NCBI GenBank assembly: GCA_010909165.1 | Contig: VJWM01000103.1 | Coordinates: 372,001 to 436,000, forward strand | Origin: Anthoceros angustus | Lineage: Eukaryota > Streptophyta > Anthocerotopsida > Anthocerotales > Anthocerotaceae | Direction of reading: 5' to 3' | Length of the DNA: 64,000 nucleotides | Part shown: one piece after another, positions 1 to 10,538 of the stretch | How positions within the stretch are numbered: position 1 is the first letter of the stretch | How the letters are laid out: each line of letters opens with the position of its first letter | Notes under the pieces: model-generated | The model's input: the letters and a program-made list of their open reading frames with translations, nothing else | Databases searched by the model: none | Told to the model about the DNA's origin: nothing | Made by a program: the position numbers and the translations under genes

Positions 1-589
1 CCTTCATCCGCGTCTGTGACATTTGTGTACGTGCTGCAAGTTTGTGTGATTCTGGTCCCCAACCGCGTCATGCAGTGTCATATGCAAGGATTTGACGCTG
101 ATAGGGTTGTAAGTCATGGCTCGGCAGACATGTGTTCACTTTGGTGAAAGGGTACACGACGCACAGGCTGATGAAACGGTCACTTGGAGTACCGTAACTG
201 CAGGATACTGTCAGCAAGGCGTATGCCAAGGGTTGGCAACCCAGCGTTGGAGGAGCCTGACCTGTATAGTGCTGTGGGACAGGGAAGGATTTCTGAGGCC
301 TGCTACGGCAGGCGGGAAGATTGAAATGGTGTAACAGTAGCTTGGAGGGTACTTGCTGCATGCCTTGTCACATCCTTTACTCGGTGTGGGATAGCTTGCA
401 CGAGAGCCAGAGCTGCAAAATGGAGCCACTGTCATGGGAAATATCGGGCCTGCAGTTTCCTAGTCACGGCTGCTTACCCAGGTCTCTCAGCAAGTGTGTG
501 TGTGTTCTATGGGAGACAGGAGATCGAAGACAGGGTCAGGGCCAAGACGGAGCACTCGGGATGTTGCACCCGGACAAGCGCAGTCTTCA

Positions 590-1230
590 TTCAGCTGGGG
601 TCGCAGACTCAACAGAAGCGAAATACGATCTTCAACGGAACTCACAACACTTCGATGCAGCAAGCTCTGGTACCTCCCGTTGCTGATGAACTGGTGCCAT
701 GGAAGTCCATGGGCGTCAGTTAAAGGGGCTCCCACAAGCAAGCAGAGAGTGCCTGAAAGCACCATCCCCCAACGTTGACAACGAGAGCCCCAGGCGCGGG
801 ATGGATGGTGAGCCGCTCCCCGTTGTGCAAGATCTGGAGCCCTGGCAGACCGTTAGTCTGTTGCAGGCTGTTGATGCCGCTGGCATCTGCATGGGCGTTC
901 AGGCTGCGCACGTTCGATGGCCGTGCACACGGCGGGTAACAGTTCCTGGATACTGCGCAAATGTCGCACACCTCCTCCAAGCAGGAGGCGGAAGCCCCAG
1001 ATTCCGGCTCACAATCTTGAACAGAAGCGACCCCACCTCGGCAGATGTGTGCCACATCACAATCCTTGGTCTGCACGACATCCATGGCCAATATCACCTA
1101 GGCTTTGAGCAGCCGCTCAGATGCTCTGTAAGCCAGGGGGCCCGAGTGGGAACCTGTAGTCAGGAGGCTGTTGAGGCCATTCGTGGAGAGGAGAATATCG
1201 GCAGAGAGAGGAGGACATCGGTAGAATCTG
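590..1230 (-). pseudogene. Degenerate inverted copy of the neighbouring 2-oxoglutarate/Fe(II) dioxygenase
   Basis: Read on the minus strand this segment matches exons 2-4 of the dioxygenase at 1747-3108. Recognisable blocks, in order, are HEWPQQPPDYR (about 1150-1185), VGSLLFKIVSRNLGLP (about 990-1040), LNAHADASGINSLQQT with the iron-binding HAD motif (about 860-910), the ITIHP/ALVVNVG region (to about 775) and a last-exon block with the distal His and the RIS 2OG-binding motif (about 590-690). A one-base deletion near 980 shifts the frame, the end of exon 3 (DVLE in the intact gene) is damaged, and exon 1 is not found. It lies head to head with the intact gene. Duplication followed by inactivation is inferred. 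The intron positions are kept, so this is not a processed copy. Confidence 0.82.
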
Positions 1231-1746
1231 TTGCGCAAATATCAGGATTGGTGGCCTTTGCCTGCGTATCAAGTTTGGTGGCCAATGACAATGCCCGGAG
1301 AGCGGAAGTATCAACTGACCACAAGTTGTGTGGCTGACACCTTGCCGATGCCAATTCCCATCTGTATATTATTGGTTGTCTCACTATCTCTTGCACACAT
1401 CATCATCTCTGACTGAGAACAGGTTGGGTGGCGGGGGCACCTGGAGCCTGTGCCTCAGAACGTGCCGCTAGGGTCGTTTCTAGAACTGCGCGCGTAACCT
1501 GCTTGCACTGCGAGCCTTGGAATCTGGACTTGTCGATGCTTGTTGGAAGGGCGATATCGCTAAATATACTTGTGGTTCCGATTTTAGACTTCTCCCTCCG
1601 GCACTGTCCCGAAATTTTCCTTGTCGCCTAAAGTATAAGATTCGGTCCCGGAATGAGCATTGTTAAAGCCTGCAAGAGCCGAGAAGCGCGAGGGCCTCCC
1701 GGAAGCTGGCTTGTAATTCTGGTGCAGGCCTGCGACCTCGAGGGAA
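1231..1746. other. Divergent spacer upstream of the dioxygenase gene
   Basis: No convincing gene is seen. The stretch separates the inverted pseudogene from the intact dioxygenase start at 1747 and should contain its promoter and 5' UTR. AT-rich TATA-like strings occur near 1559-1568 and 1629-1640, but no element can be assigned with confidence. Confidence 0.4.
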
Positions 1747-3108
1747 ATGGCCCCTGACGTTTCCCAACTCTGCAGGTTGCAGCCTGATGAGGGTAAGGAG
1801 TTGCCGCTGGAGTTCTTCCAGAAGGCGCCAGTGCAGTTCATCGCCGAGAAGGGGGAAGTGCCTGCTTGTTTCCTGCAGGCTGAGCCAATAGATTTCGACG
1901 CTTCGGCCAAGAAGGAAGTGCCGATCGTCGATCTCTCAGGCTACTACAGCGGTGATGAGGCGGCTAAGCAGGATGTGCGCGCTCGCATCGCGTCCGCATG
2001 CGAGGAGTGGGGATTTTTTCAGGTGAGCAATTCCTTGGAGCCAGCGAATGGCTCATGTGTCAGTGCGTGCTTCAGTCTCACGATGTGTGGGTGCATCGGA
2101 ATATGGGCGCAGGTGGTGAATCACGGTGGGGATGGGAAGGTGCTGGAACAAGGGATGGATGTGATGCGCCAATTCTATGCGCTGCCCTTGGAGGAGAAGC
2201 TCAAATGCGGAAGCAAGAACAGGCGCAATTTCGCCGGCTACGGCCGTTTACTGCAGCAGTATCGGGCCACCGGACTGGAGTGGCGGGATGTCTTCTTCTT
2301 CCACGACGAGCGCTTCCACGGACCTGCTGAGGGACACGAATGGCCTCAACAGCCGCCGAATTACAGGCAAAACCCGCTGCGCCCATCTCAGTCGCACGCA
2401 ACTCAGATTGGACAATGTTGTCGTGGAGCTTGCCTGAATGTCGGCTGTGTCCCGCAGAGAGAAAATCGTTGAGTGGCAGGCCGAGCTGGTCAAGGTGGGC
2501 TCTGTTCTGACCAAGATCATAAGCGAGAACCTGGAGATTCCGTTGTCCTATCTGGAGGAGGTGTGCGAGATGGCCACAGTCACCAGCAACTACTATCCCA
2601 TATGCTCACGACCGTCAGACGTCATCGGCCTGAACGCGCATGCGGATGCCAGCATTCTCAACATTTTGCAGCAGACTGATGCTGTACCTGGCCTACAGAT
2701 TCTGCGCAACGGGGAGTGGCTCACTATCCATCCCGTGCCCGGAGCTCTCGTTGTCAACGTGGGGGATGTTTTGGAGGTGAGTGCTGTGCATGCTGTCGCG
2801 ACCACAGTTGCAATCTCCTCTAAGCTTACAATGTCTGACGCACGTGCTGGGTTTCTTCGCAACAGATTTTTAGCAATGGGAAGTACCAGAGCCTCATGCA
2901 CCGAGGTATCGTAAGCTCCATAGCAGATCGCATTTCCCTTTTGCTAGCTCTGCGACCCAATCGTGACACCCTGATGACCGCACATCCCAAAGACGGCGAG
3001 CGGTTGCGCTACCGCTCCGTAACTTTTGAAGACTATTTGGCGCTTCGGGGAATGAATGGCTCGCTGGGCGGAAAGGAATACCTGGAGTCTCTTCGTCTCG
3101 TCGACTGA
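1747..3108 (+). CDS. 2-oxoglutarate/Fe(II)-dependent dioxygenase, plant DOXC class, four exons
   Basis: Exons inferred at 1747-2022, 2113-2366, 2458-2776 and 2866-3108 join to a 363-residue protein, a normal length for the plant DOXC family. Introns are 90, 91 and 89 bp. The first and third are GT-AG; the second appears to be GC-AG (AG|GC at 2366/2367), and splicing it restores the PPNYR-EKIVEW junction. The N-terminal DIOX_N part contains VPIVDLSGYY and ends WGFFQ-VVNHG across intron 1. The catalytic 2OG-FeII_Oxy domain has NYYPICSRP, the HAD iron-binding pair, the distal His in SLMHRGIVSS and RIS for 2-oxoglutarate binding. Family members oxidise specialised metabolites or hormones (flavonoid, gibberellin, SRG1-like); the substrate cannot be told from sequence. 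The ATG at 1747 precedes the only well-conserved N-terminus. Probably cytosolic, as no targeting signal is seen. Confidence 0.93.
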
Positions 3109-4000
3109 AGGGCAAAAGACCCAAACCTTAAAACGCCACTTTCCGAAGTGCCCATTCGGTGCATCTTACACGAAAGACCCGCTCATCAAGTGCAAACATG
3201 AAAGCCTAGTTTGTCAGGCTAATTTCGTGCCCCAAACCTGTCATACTTCCCAATCGAGATGCATAACAATGGAAGTCTGTTTCGACTGGCATCTTCCTTC
3301 CTGGACGATCCAGGGTGTCGGTTCTGACAGCGTCTCTTGGCGTGGGAAAGACAGTTTAGGACCTGATGAAACATACTGGCAGCTAACGATAACCTCACCG
3401 GAGAAAGCTATATGTCATCGAACTCAGCAGCCATAAGCTGCCATATTCAGGAAAAGCATGCCCTGTCATCACAACTCTTGGTTTCACATAGACCTTTGAA
3501 TCTTCGATACCCCTCAGGGTTGTGATAAGGAGGACGTCTTCTTTTCGATCATGACCCTTCAGGTAACATATGTCCCTACTTTTTCTTCCCACTACTCGAG
3601 GCACCAAACCCACACTTATGCTTGGACCCTCGGAGCAACTGCTACCTCGGATAACCATTAACATAACCTCAAAGATTTGACTTCACTACCAACCAGCATC
3701 CCCGACACTCCAGGGTTGGGTCGACGTCTTTCCGACGTCTTTTTGCTTTGATCAAGCCGCAAAATCGGGCTTGTTGCGGACCAAAAGTATGACAAAAAAA
3801 ACTCAAATACAACACCAATCTCCAAAAAAGTATGGTGAGGGACAAAAAGTGAGCTAGCTAAGGCCTCTAACGTCTTAACTGCAGAGTCCCCAGTTGCCGC
3901 GATACGCAAACCTGCTGTACATTACGTGAGCATCTGTCGCTCCTGTACACTGTACAGCACGCCTGGAGTCTCTGAAACACAGTGACATCAGGAGCGGCTG
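3109..4000. other. Intergenic region between dioxygenase and first LEA gene
   Basis: Contains the 3' untranslated regions of two convergent genes (the plus-strand dioxygenase and the minus-strand LEA gene ending at 4001). Short open frames here show no family resemblance. No other feature is seen. Confidence 0.5.
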
Positions 4001-4515
4001 TCAATGGTGGCCGCCGCCGGTGTGCTCCTCTGCCGCCCTGTCCGTTCCAGTTCCCTGTCCACCAACGGCGCCCGTTACAGTATCTTTGGCCTTTTGAACC
4101 GTCTCCTCGATCTTGGTTCCAACCTGAAAACACCCAAAAGCCGCATTACAGCAATGAGCAGGAGGGCTGGAGGAAATGGTATCACCAGACCTAATTACTT
4201 GAAGAAGCAGCCTGTGAGGGTCGATGGATCAGACCTGTTGCAGCACGTCCCCGGATTTTTGCTTGCCCTCCTCGGCAGTCTGCTTGGTCTCTTCCCACTT
4301 CTCCTGCCCAGAATCAGCCGCGCGGTGGGCCTTGTCTTGTCCGGCCTCTGCCGTCTCGTGGGCCTTGTCGCCCACGGCCCCCGTCACTCCCTGAACCCAC
4401 CACCACGGAATTATACACCACCTAATTAATTAGCAAAAGATAAACGTCACCTGTGCATCCCTTAGTTGAGATAACAGAGGACTGGGAGGTGCACCTTGTC
4501 GTGCTCGCTCGACAT
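4001..4515 (-). CDS. Small LEA group 3 (LEA_4-like) protein, three exons
   Basis: On the minus strand, exons at 4495-4515, 4235-4390 and 4001-4123 join to a 99-residue hydrophilic protein. All junctions are phase 0 with GT-AG introns of 104 and 111 bp. The product begins MSSEHDK, has Ala/Lys/Glu/Gln-rich 11-mer-like segments (KAHETAEAGQDKAHRAADSG, QEKWEETKQTAEEGKQK), then KIEETVQKAKDTVTGAV, and ends in a Gly/His tail (EEHTGGGHH). These repeats are typical of LEA group 3 proteins, which are disordered when hydrated, fold into amphipathic helices on drying and protect membranes and proteins. Its second exon ends ...VLQQ at the same splice position as ...LLQQ in the LEA gene at 5107-5530, so the two are paralogues. 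The 7-codon first exon is the least certain part; conserved splice signals and frame support it. Confidence 0.85.
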
Positions 4516-5106
4516 TGTGGAAGATTTCTCCAAAAACTACGGTAACGCGAATGCATGAACCAGGCAACGATGGATGAATTCTGCTCTTTCAAAGTTGTCG
4601 TGGAGTGCGTTTTGAGACGCGGAGACGCGGTCGTGTCGGAGACGCTTGCTCTTGAGACGTCGCAGATACCATGCATGTCGCCACATCTCACAGCAACTGG
4701 AGTCCGCGTGTCGCCTAGAGCCTGGCCAAGTGAGCTGTCAAGGTGAGCCTTATCATATTATAATTCGGAAAATGTACATAACTATTGAAGCAAATTCTTA
4801 CGTGTTTTCCCTCTACTGGTGCAGTGAGGCGGTCCTGGACCCAGATGCCTGGACGCCACTTGGGGTTGCACTATTCGGCCACCTAGCAATGCAAACTAGG
4901 CTGAACTCCGTGGAGGAATATGTATAAGACTCGGGCCTTGGCTCCTTCTCGCTCACATCGCCTCTTCCTTGCATTCCATCGTACCAGTTTTCAGCTCTGG
5001 AAGCTTTTGCATTCTGGGAATTGAACTTATAGGGGAGGAGGTTTTTCTGGCTTTCATATCCCTCCTTTGCACCTTGGGAGGTTCGCAATCCAGCTCTCCA
5101 CCAGCA
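4516..5106. promoter_or_regulatory. Shared divergent promoter region of the two LEA genes
   Basis: About 590 bp separates the two divergent LEA start codons. An ABRE-like ACGTGT core lies at 4800-4805 and a CE3-like CGCGTGTC near 4705-4712; both are element types linked to ABA-responsive transcription in plants. A TATA-like TATAAG at about 4922-4927 suits the plus-strand gene, and TATAATA on the minus strand near 4757-4765 suits the minus-strand gene. Stress or ABA induction of both genes is inferred from these motifs and the gene family. Confidence 0.55.
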
Positions 5107-5530
5107 ATGGCCGAGCAATTCCAGCAGACCAAGCAGGAAGCCGGGCAGAAGGCAGATGAGGTAGCGCAATTTGGGCAGGAGAAGACTGGTCAGGCGGGGC
5201 AGCAGGCTCAGGGTTTCGGAGAGACAATTCGGGACAAGGCCAATGAGGTTGGCCAGGCGGGGCAGGAGAAATGGGAGCAGACGACGCAGGATACGAGCGG
5301 ACCCGATGCCACCGGCACGGCCCAGGACAAGGCTCAGGAGGTGAAGGAGAAGACAGGCAATCTTCTTCAGCAGGTTAGTAGATATATTCGTGCTTGGAAT
5401 CTGTCTGTTGCCGCCGACTTCAGACGATCGCCGCCCTCTAATGCACTTCTTTTTGTCTTGATTACACAATCTGTAGACTGGTGACAAGGTGAAGGAGTAC
5501 GTGGACAAACTGTCTGGCAACAACAACTGA
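5107..5530 (+). CDS. LEA group 3 (LEA_4-like) protein, two exons
   Basis: Exons 5107-5373 and 5477-5530 (intron 103 bp, GT-AG, phase 0) encode 106 residues. The product is very rich in Gln, Lys, Glu, Ala and Gly and has repeated segments such as QQTKQEAGQKADEVAQFGQE, GQAGQEKWEQTTQDTSG and AQDKAQEVKEKTGNLLQQ, then a short C-terminal exon DKVKEYVDKLSGNNN. There is no signal peptide or membrane segment. The pattern marks a group 3 LEA protein, expected to protect cell components during drying or cold. It is the divergent paralogue of the gene at 4001-4515, with the same splice position after the LQQ motif. A 237-codon antisense open frame over it is a by-product of base composition. Confidence 0.88.
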
Positions 5531-6880
5531 CTCAGTTGTTTGGACGCAATTACAGACCTTTCGAGACAAAGTTGTAGGAAAACTTGGGTAGAAGCTTAAG
5601 GCACCAAGGCACCCAATCCTTGCAAACTTGGATGCTCAGCCAACATGTGTGCCATATTATGCGTCATAAAATGTCATCTAGGGCAGTCTGTAAGAGAGAG
5701 CAGTCTGTAAGAGAGACGAAGTGTTGAAAACGGTGCTATGTCGTTTCCGTTTTTGTGTGAAATGTGTAATAAACAGATATGTATCTTTTTCCATCTTTCA
5801 AGCATCCTCGATACGGGACGCCATCTCATCTCCACAATCATTCGATACGAGATATACCCTTATCTGTACATAAGGTACATTTCTCTACATCATATGTACC
5901 AAGCATCCTCTTTCAAACAAAATAAATAAATGTAGTTGAAAAACCATGTACCTACTGTATGTAGGATTATGTAGGATCAATCAACACTTTTTCGACGACC
6001 ATATGGGATACCATCAGATCGTATCCACACAAAAATTTCTCACCGGGCACGACAAGTGGAGCCCACGTTCTGCTCGCTAAACGGGATGAGGGGATGGGCA
6101 CACCTATGTACTGTACATATTTGCGACGGAGGAGTGGCAGCACGAATTATGATTCACCTTACTTGTAGTTTGGAACACTCGTAATCCCTAATCAGAAAGC
6201 GGGAGAGAAATGGACCCTAACAAGAAAGCAGGAAGCAGGACATGGCGCTGAGCAGGGCATCAGACTTGTGTCTTGGGCACTCAGCAGGAAACGGTATTGG
6301 ATCGATGAAGAGAAAACCAGTTGGCGGAGGGGGAACATGGGAAGGGAGAGAGGATGCCGGCGGTTTGTGGCACACGAGCGGTACGGTGAGCAGGCTCGTA
6401 TATTTGGTGATGAGATTTTGGCGAGGGCATGCTGTTGGTCCGCGTCACAGCGTGACAGCAGGCGCCGTTTGAAAATGCTTTTATAGATCTAAATCCTTGG
6501 CCTGCCAACGTCAGGCCAGTGGGATGGCCCGTCGCCTAAGGCTAACGCAAACTTAATGAGCCCTGCCATTCGTACCGCCCGTGTGGCCACGCACCCCGAT
6601 GCAAAGCCGAGAGGCATGAGGCCGGCATGCGGGCATGCTTCTCTTTCTTTCCGCCGTCTCCTTTTCCGGCAACGGGGCGTCCGTCGTCGCTCCTCTCAAC
6701 GGCCCCGTCCGCGCTCCTCTTATGGTCACCTATATCTAGTCTCAATATGTTCACCAAGCACTCGATCACGAACTCTCACTGTCCTGTTCATTTTGAACAT
6801 ACTGTAATAAATTATGTTTTCTCACCTGCAATAAAATCAGCTACACGGTCAGCAGGAATGTAAGCGCGCTTCACATTCAT
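5531..6880. other. Intergenic region with LEA 3' UTR
   Basis: An AATAAA signal at 5769-5774 is a plausible polyadenylation site for the LEA gene. The remainder has only short open frames without family resemblance and no recognised mobile element. Confidence 0.45.
5683..5716. repeat. 17 bp perfect tandem duplication
   Basis: Two adjacent copies (5683-5699 and 5700-5716) of GCAGTCTGTAAGAGAGA, in the probable 3' UTR of the LEA gene. Confidence 0.9.
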
Positions 6881-6902
6881 GTGCATTTTCATCTTCCCTC
6901 GA

Positions 6903-7001
6903 TTGCCGTCCCATCCCGTCCCAATCCAATTGGCCAATTTATCTTGCCGTCCCATCCCGTCCCAATTATCGGACGCCAATGTGCCGTCTCCATCCCGTCC
7001 C
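6903..7001. repeat. 23 bp direct repeats upstream of the FPF1-like gene
   Basis: Two identical 23 bp copies (6903-6925 and 6944-6966, core GCCGTCCCATCCCGTCCCAA) and a third imperfect copy (about 6981-7001), spaced about 40 bp apart. They lie 300-400 bp before the FPF1-like start codon, so they could be in its promoter or 5' UTR. Function unknown. Confidence 0.75.
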
Positions 7002-7305
7002 TCTCATTTCAAATGGACCCGGCCTCGGCATTCTGCGCCATCCCGATTCCACTGCGGAGTTGGCCTGTCATCAGCTCCTCCGGCCGCTGCAGCGGCCACC
7101 CCAGCAGGTTCTCAGCCTCCCTTCTGTCTGTGTATGCCTATGGTGGTGACCAATGCTTCCCCCTGGCCTGTGAATTCAACGGGGCGCCCACTGACCAGAT
7201 GCACCTTGCGCGTCTTGTGTCCCTGTACAGGTCATACAGCTTGCTGGAGAAGGCGCTGCCCTGAGCCCGAGCCTGAGCCTGAGCCTGAGGGGCTGTAACA
7301 TCGTC

Positions 7306-7689
7306 ATGTCGGGGGTGTGGATGTTCAAGGACGGGATTTGCACGCTGGTGGCCAACCCGCTGGCGGACGGCAGGGACCGCGGGCAGGGCTGTGCGGGTGC
7401 GGGCGTCTCCCACAAGGTGCTGGTGCACGGCCCCACCAACCAGGTGGTCACCAGCTACCGGGAGCTGGGGGGCATGCTCCTGGACCTGGGCTGGGAGCCG
7501 TATCCCAACACCGACCCCCGCTTGCTGCAGTACCACAAGACCACCACCCCCTACCTCATCTCGCTTCCCTCCGACTTCGCCAGGATGAAGTCCACGCACA
7601 TGTTTGATATCGTGGTCCAGACTGGAGCCACCTTCGTGGTGCGGGACTCGCCTTCCCCCTCCTCTTCCTCTTCCTCTGCAGCATCATGA
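7306..7689 (+). CDS. FPF1-family protein (FLOWERING PROMOTING FACTOR 1-like), intronless
   Basis: 127 residues in one exon, starting MSGVWMFKDGICTLVANP, the hallmark FPF1 N-terminus. Further family signatures are HKVLVHGPTNQVVTSY, LGWEPYPNTDPRLLQYHK, TPYLISLPSDFARMKS and THMFDIVVQ...VVRDS. FPF1 proteins of seed plants are about 110 residues and intronless; this copy has an extra GAGAG-type acidic/Gly insertion near residue 27 and a C-terminal poly-Ser tail (about residues 115-124). In angiosperms, FPF1/RAA1 proteins influence flowering time, cell elongation and root growth, apparently with gibberellin; the molecular activity is not established. A GAGCCT hexamer run (about 7264-7290) lies just before the start, probably in the 5' UTR. 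Codons are GC-rich compared with the flanks. Confidence 0.9.
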   Translation: MSGVWMFKDGICTLVANPLADGRDRGQGCAGAGVSHKVLVHGPTNQVVTSYRELGGMLLDLGWEPYPNTDPRLLQYHKTTTPYLISLPSDFARMKSTHMFDIVVQTGATFVVRDSPSPSSSSSSAAS

Positions 7690-8540
7690 GATGAGGTGAG
7701 TCCGGATCCGCCGCCTTTCACTTTCCATGCTGTCTGCACAATTCCAACTACACTTGGCTGCCTCTTCATTCTCTTCATATTATATGCTCCTGCTCCTGCG
7801 CCTGCTCAGACCCTGCTCCTGCACTATGAGACGGCTCACAATTTCGTGACTGACAATGCGAAATCCACTGCTCAACGTTATGTACAGTTCAGATCCACAA
7901 ACAAGCGTTGGTTGGAGGCCAGCCTTCAAGTGAAGCTCAAGACAAGTAGCAAGTAGCCAACTTGGCCATGGATGCCGATACGTCAACACATTAGCTTCAG
8001 TGGCTCTTGCACTATAATCTCATTGCAATTTTCAAGTACCCATTTGTTGCCAACCTAGGCAGCACGGGCAGGACCCTTTCATTCCATTCCCCACTCCTCT
8101 CATCGCAGTACATGCCCAGCGTAGGCGTAACGGGGGGAACTGCCTTGGTGCACTACCTGTAAACACGGAAAACGTCTGCAAGTGTTTGCGCAGGAACGGT
8201 GAACGTGGGAATCACTGCCCCTAGAAGACTACGTACGCCATCGTTTGGGGGCAAAAGCGCTGCATCTGCAAACCTGTCGAAATAGTTCATGCACTATCCA
8301 CACAAACTGGTAGAGAATCAAGGCAGAAATGTCGTGGCCGCCCGCGAACCGGCCTGCTCTGTGGTAACCTGCAAGGCTTGTCCTAAGCAAAGAGAACTCG
8401 TTATGAAATAACCTGCTCCAAGAAATCGTGTGACGCGAACGAGGCTTCACAACAGTGGCCGAAGCCCCGAGCCCCTGATCGATCAAGAGGATGCTGAGGA
8501 CGGAATAAGAAATTGCCCCTAATCACATGAGACCTTCGCC
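7690..8540. other. 3' flank of the FPF1-like gene
   Basis: Presumed 3' UTR and intergenic sequence up to the Copia target site. A short imperfect GCTCCT/GCGCCT run occurs at about 7787-7830. No gene is seen. Confidence 0.45.
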
Positions 8541-8545
8541 GGAAG

Positions 8546-8752
8546 TGTAGAGGTTATGGCTATTAGAGCCCTAGTTAGGGCACGTTTGAAGATTATACTT
8601 TAATCCTTACTTAAGTTACTATGATATGAATAGGCATCTTAGATTCAGTTTTTATAACTACTTTTATATGTTCTTCAAACATTGTCATTGTTCACTTTTC
8701 AGTTCATACACTTTTTGGTTCTACGCTTCCGTGAAATCCATGTGCCTTCACA
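8546..8752 (+). repeat. 5' LTR of the Copia element
   Basis: 207 bp, TG...CA ends, matched by 10539-10744 and by a third copy at about 11795-11990 inside the downstream tandem duplication. Confidence 0.92.
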
Positions 8753-8769
8753 TGGTATCAGAGCCATAC
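8753..8769 (+). promoter_or_regulatory. Primer binding site, initiator Met-tRNA type
   Basis: TGGTATCAGAGCCATAC directly follows the LTR. TGGTATCAGAGC is the usual plant Copia primer binding site, complementary to the 3' end of initiator methionine tRNA. Confidence 0.93.
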
Positions 8770-8814
8770 AATCTCTGATGTCAATTTGTAGCATGTTGTT
8801 CAAATGCTAACAAA

Positions 8815-9460
8815 ATGGCTAGGCACGGTAGAATTTCTGGGCACATAATTGAAGATTACCCAGTCTACCGTAGCCAAAGAAACCCTCATCGGGTACAACA
8901 AATTTACAGACTTGCACCTAGACATTGCAGATGTATTCCAAGATTGGAATCCACCATCAGCACTAGACAAACTAGTTATCAATCCACACGAGCCTTTGAA
9001 TTACAGATAGAGGCCATAGAATCCCGTCAACTCCAGATTTGGGCTTTTCTTCAAAACTTTGAGAAGTGTCACCGTCTAGCAGCTTCCAACTTAATTAAGT
9101 TGATCACTCAAAGGCAATCAGAAATAACCAACCTGCACATGTGGCATTACACTATTTAGATCAAAAGGTCTCACAACGCTTAAGATTGAATCATAAGGCG
9201 GCAATAGAAAGGTCAAAATAGCTACGGATGGAATTTACCAAATATCCGGTATGGATAACATGTCATCCAATCTTGCATTAGTGAGTTGTCAGGTCTAGAG
9301 TCTGATTAGGATTTGGTTAGAAATCCTGGATGTGGTCACCCCCACACAGAACGTACAAACACATCAAATATCCTCCAACAAATGTTTCTCCACCCTCAAA
9401 CATGGCCTCAACAAATAACTCCACAACAACAATCAACGCAAAGATGGAAAGCTGGTTATT
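8815..9460 (+). pseudogene. Copia gag remnant
   Basis: The frame from 8815 encodes about 114 residues ending at a stop at 9157-9159. A second frame from 9313 continues with a Gln/Pro-rich stretch (ILQQMFLHPQTWPQQITPQQ) like the tail of Copia gag. Stops and frame changes make it non-functional. It runs straight into the RT palm at about 9465, so the 3' part of gag and the protease and integrase are absent. Confidence 0.6.
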
Positions 9461-9463
9461 ATT

Positions 9464-10420
9464 GCTTTATATGTGGACGACATTATAATTGCTACTAATA
9501 GCCAGGAGTTATTATCAAAAGTGAAGACCACTCTTAGTTCCAAGTACAAGATGAAGGACATTGGGACTCTTACCTATTGCCTTGGAGTTCAAATTGCTAG
9601 GAATAGGGCAGAAGGTACCCTTAGTATTCATCAAACCAAATATGTTAAAGAGCTTCTTAATCGTTTCAAGCTTGAGGCAGCTCGTCCCGCAACCCCTTGC
9701 AAATGGACAAGTCTTATCTACTCGGGACAGCCCACCCACGAGGAGGAACGAGAGAGGATGCTTCACACACCTTATAGGGAGGCGATGGGATGCTTACTTT
9801 TCCTTAGTGGTTGGACTCGACCGATATCACTCATGTTGTTTCTATTGTATCGCAATTCCTTTCTAATCGGTTTAGCTCATTGGGTTGCGTAACGCATCTA
9901 TCGTTATCCGTCTGGGACCCTTCATGTAGGACTTCAATATAAGCGATCGAGCAGGAAGACTATTACTTGAGGGTTGGTCCGATGCTAATTGGGCAGCTGA
10001 TCCGTGACAAGGAAAAGTCTATCTAGCTATTGTTTTACCTTGTGGTGCTGTAGTTTCATGGACATGTAAGAAAAGAGTGTGTCTCTTAGCTCAATCGAGA
10101 GTGAGTATGCTTCCTTAACACTTGCGGCAAGGAAGTCATGTCGGAAGGTCTTTATTAGTGGAGATGGATCAAGCTCGGGACTCACCTACCTTGTTGCATT
10201 AACAATATGTCGGCAATAGCTTTAACCAAGAATGCCAAGTACCATGCTCGGACTAAGCATATAGGCATTTATCATCATTTTATTAGACCTAGTCTCCGAG
10301 CATCGTAACTATTGAGTACATCCCAACAGAGGAGAACCCGCGTATATATTTACAAAAGGTTTATCCAAGGCCAAGCACCAGTATTTCTCTTCTGCTTTAG
10401 GCCTTGTGGACTTATCAAAT
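9464..10420 (+). pseudogene. Copia reverse transcriptase (C-terminal half) and RNase H remnant
   Basis: Starts exactly at the catalytic YVDDIIIATNS of Copia RT (about 9468-9500), then SKYKMKDIGTLTYCLGVQIA, the TKYVKELLNRF and PATPCK segments. RNase H pieces follow in shifted frames: SLSSIESEYASL (about 10090-10125), KNAKYHARTKHIGIYHHFIR (about 10230-10290) and IEYIPTEENP (about 10310-10345). Several stops and frameshifts occur. The N-terminal RT half is missing because of the internal deletion. Confidence 0.88.
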
Positions 10421-10538
10421 GGTTCAAGTGCTCTTCTGCACATACGCTAACTTGCTATACATTTATGTTCTTATCAAGAGTGAACTGGACGTGTTAGATT
10501 GTTAGTCTCATTCATGTTGCTTCAAACGTGAGTGGGAG

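Noticed and set aside
4004-4429. 141-codon plus-strand frame with apparent hydrophobic Leu-rich segments
   Set aside because: It is the antisense shadow of the minus-strand LEA gene; the Leu-rich segment is reverse-complemented Gln/Lys codons.
4813-5526. 237-codon minus-strand open frame over the LEA gene
   Set aside because: It is antisense to a well-supported LEA gene; GC-rich repetitive codons with few stops on the opposite strand explain it.
6879-7298. Plus-strand frames ending in PEPEPEPEP or overlapping the FPF1 5' region
   Set aside because: The acidic Pro-Glu run is a hexamer repeat in the probable 5' UTR; no family resemblance.
9440-9490. Apparent CFICGRH zinc knuckle in the Copia element
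   Set aside because: It is the RT YVDD region read in another frame, not a CCHC motif.
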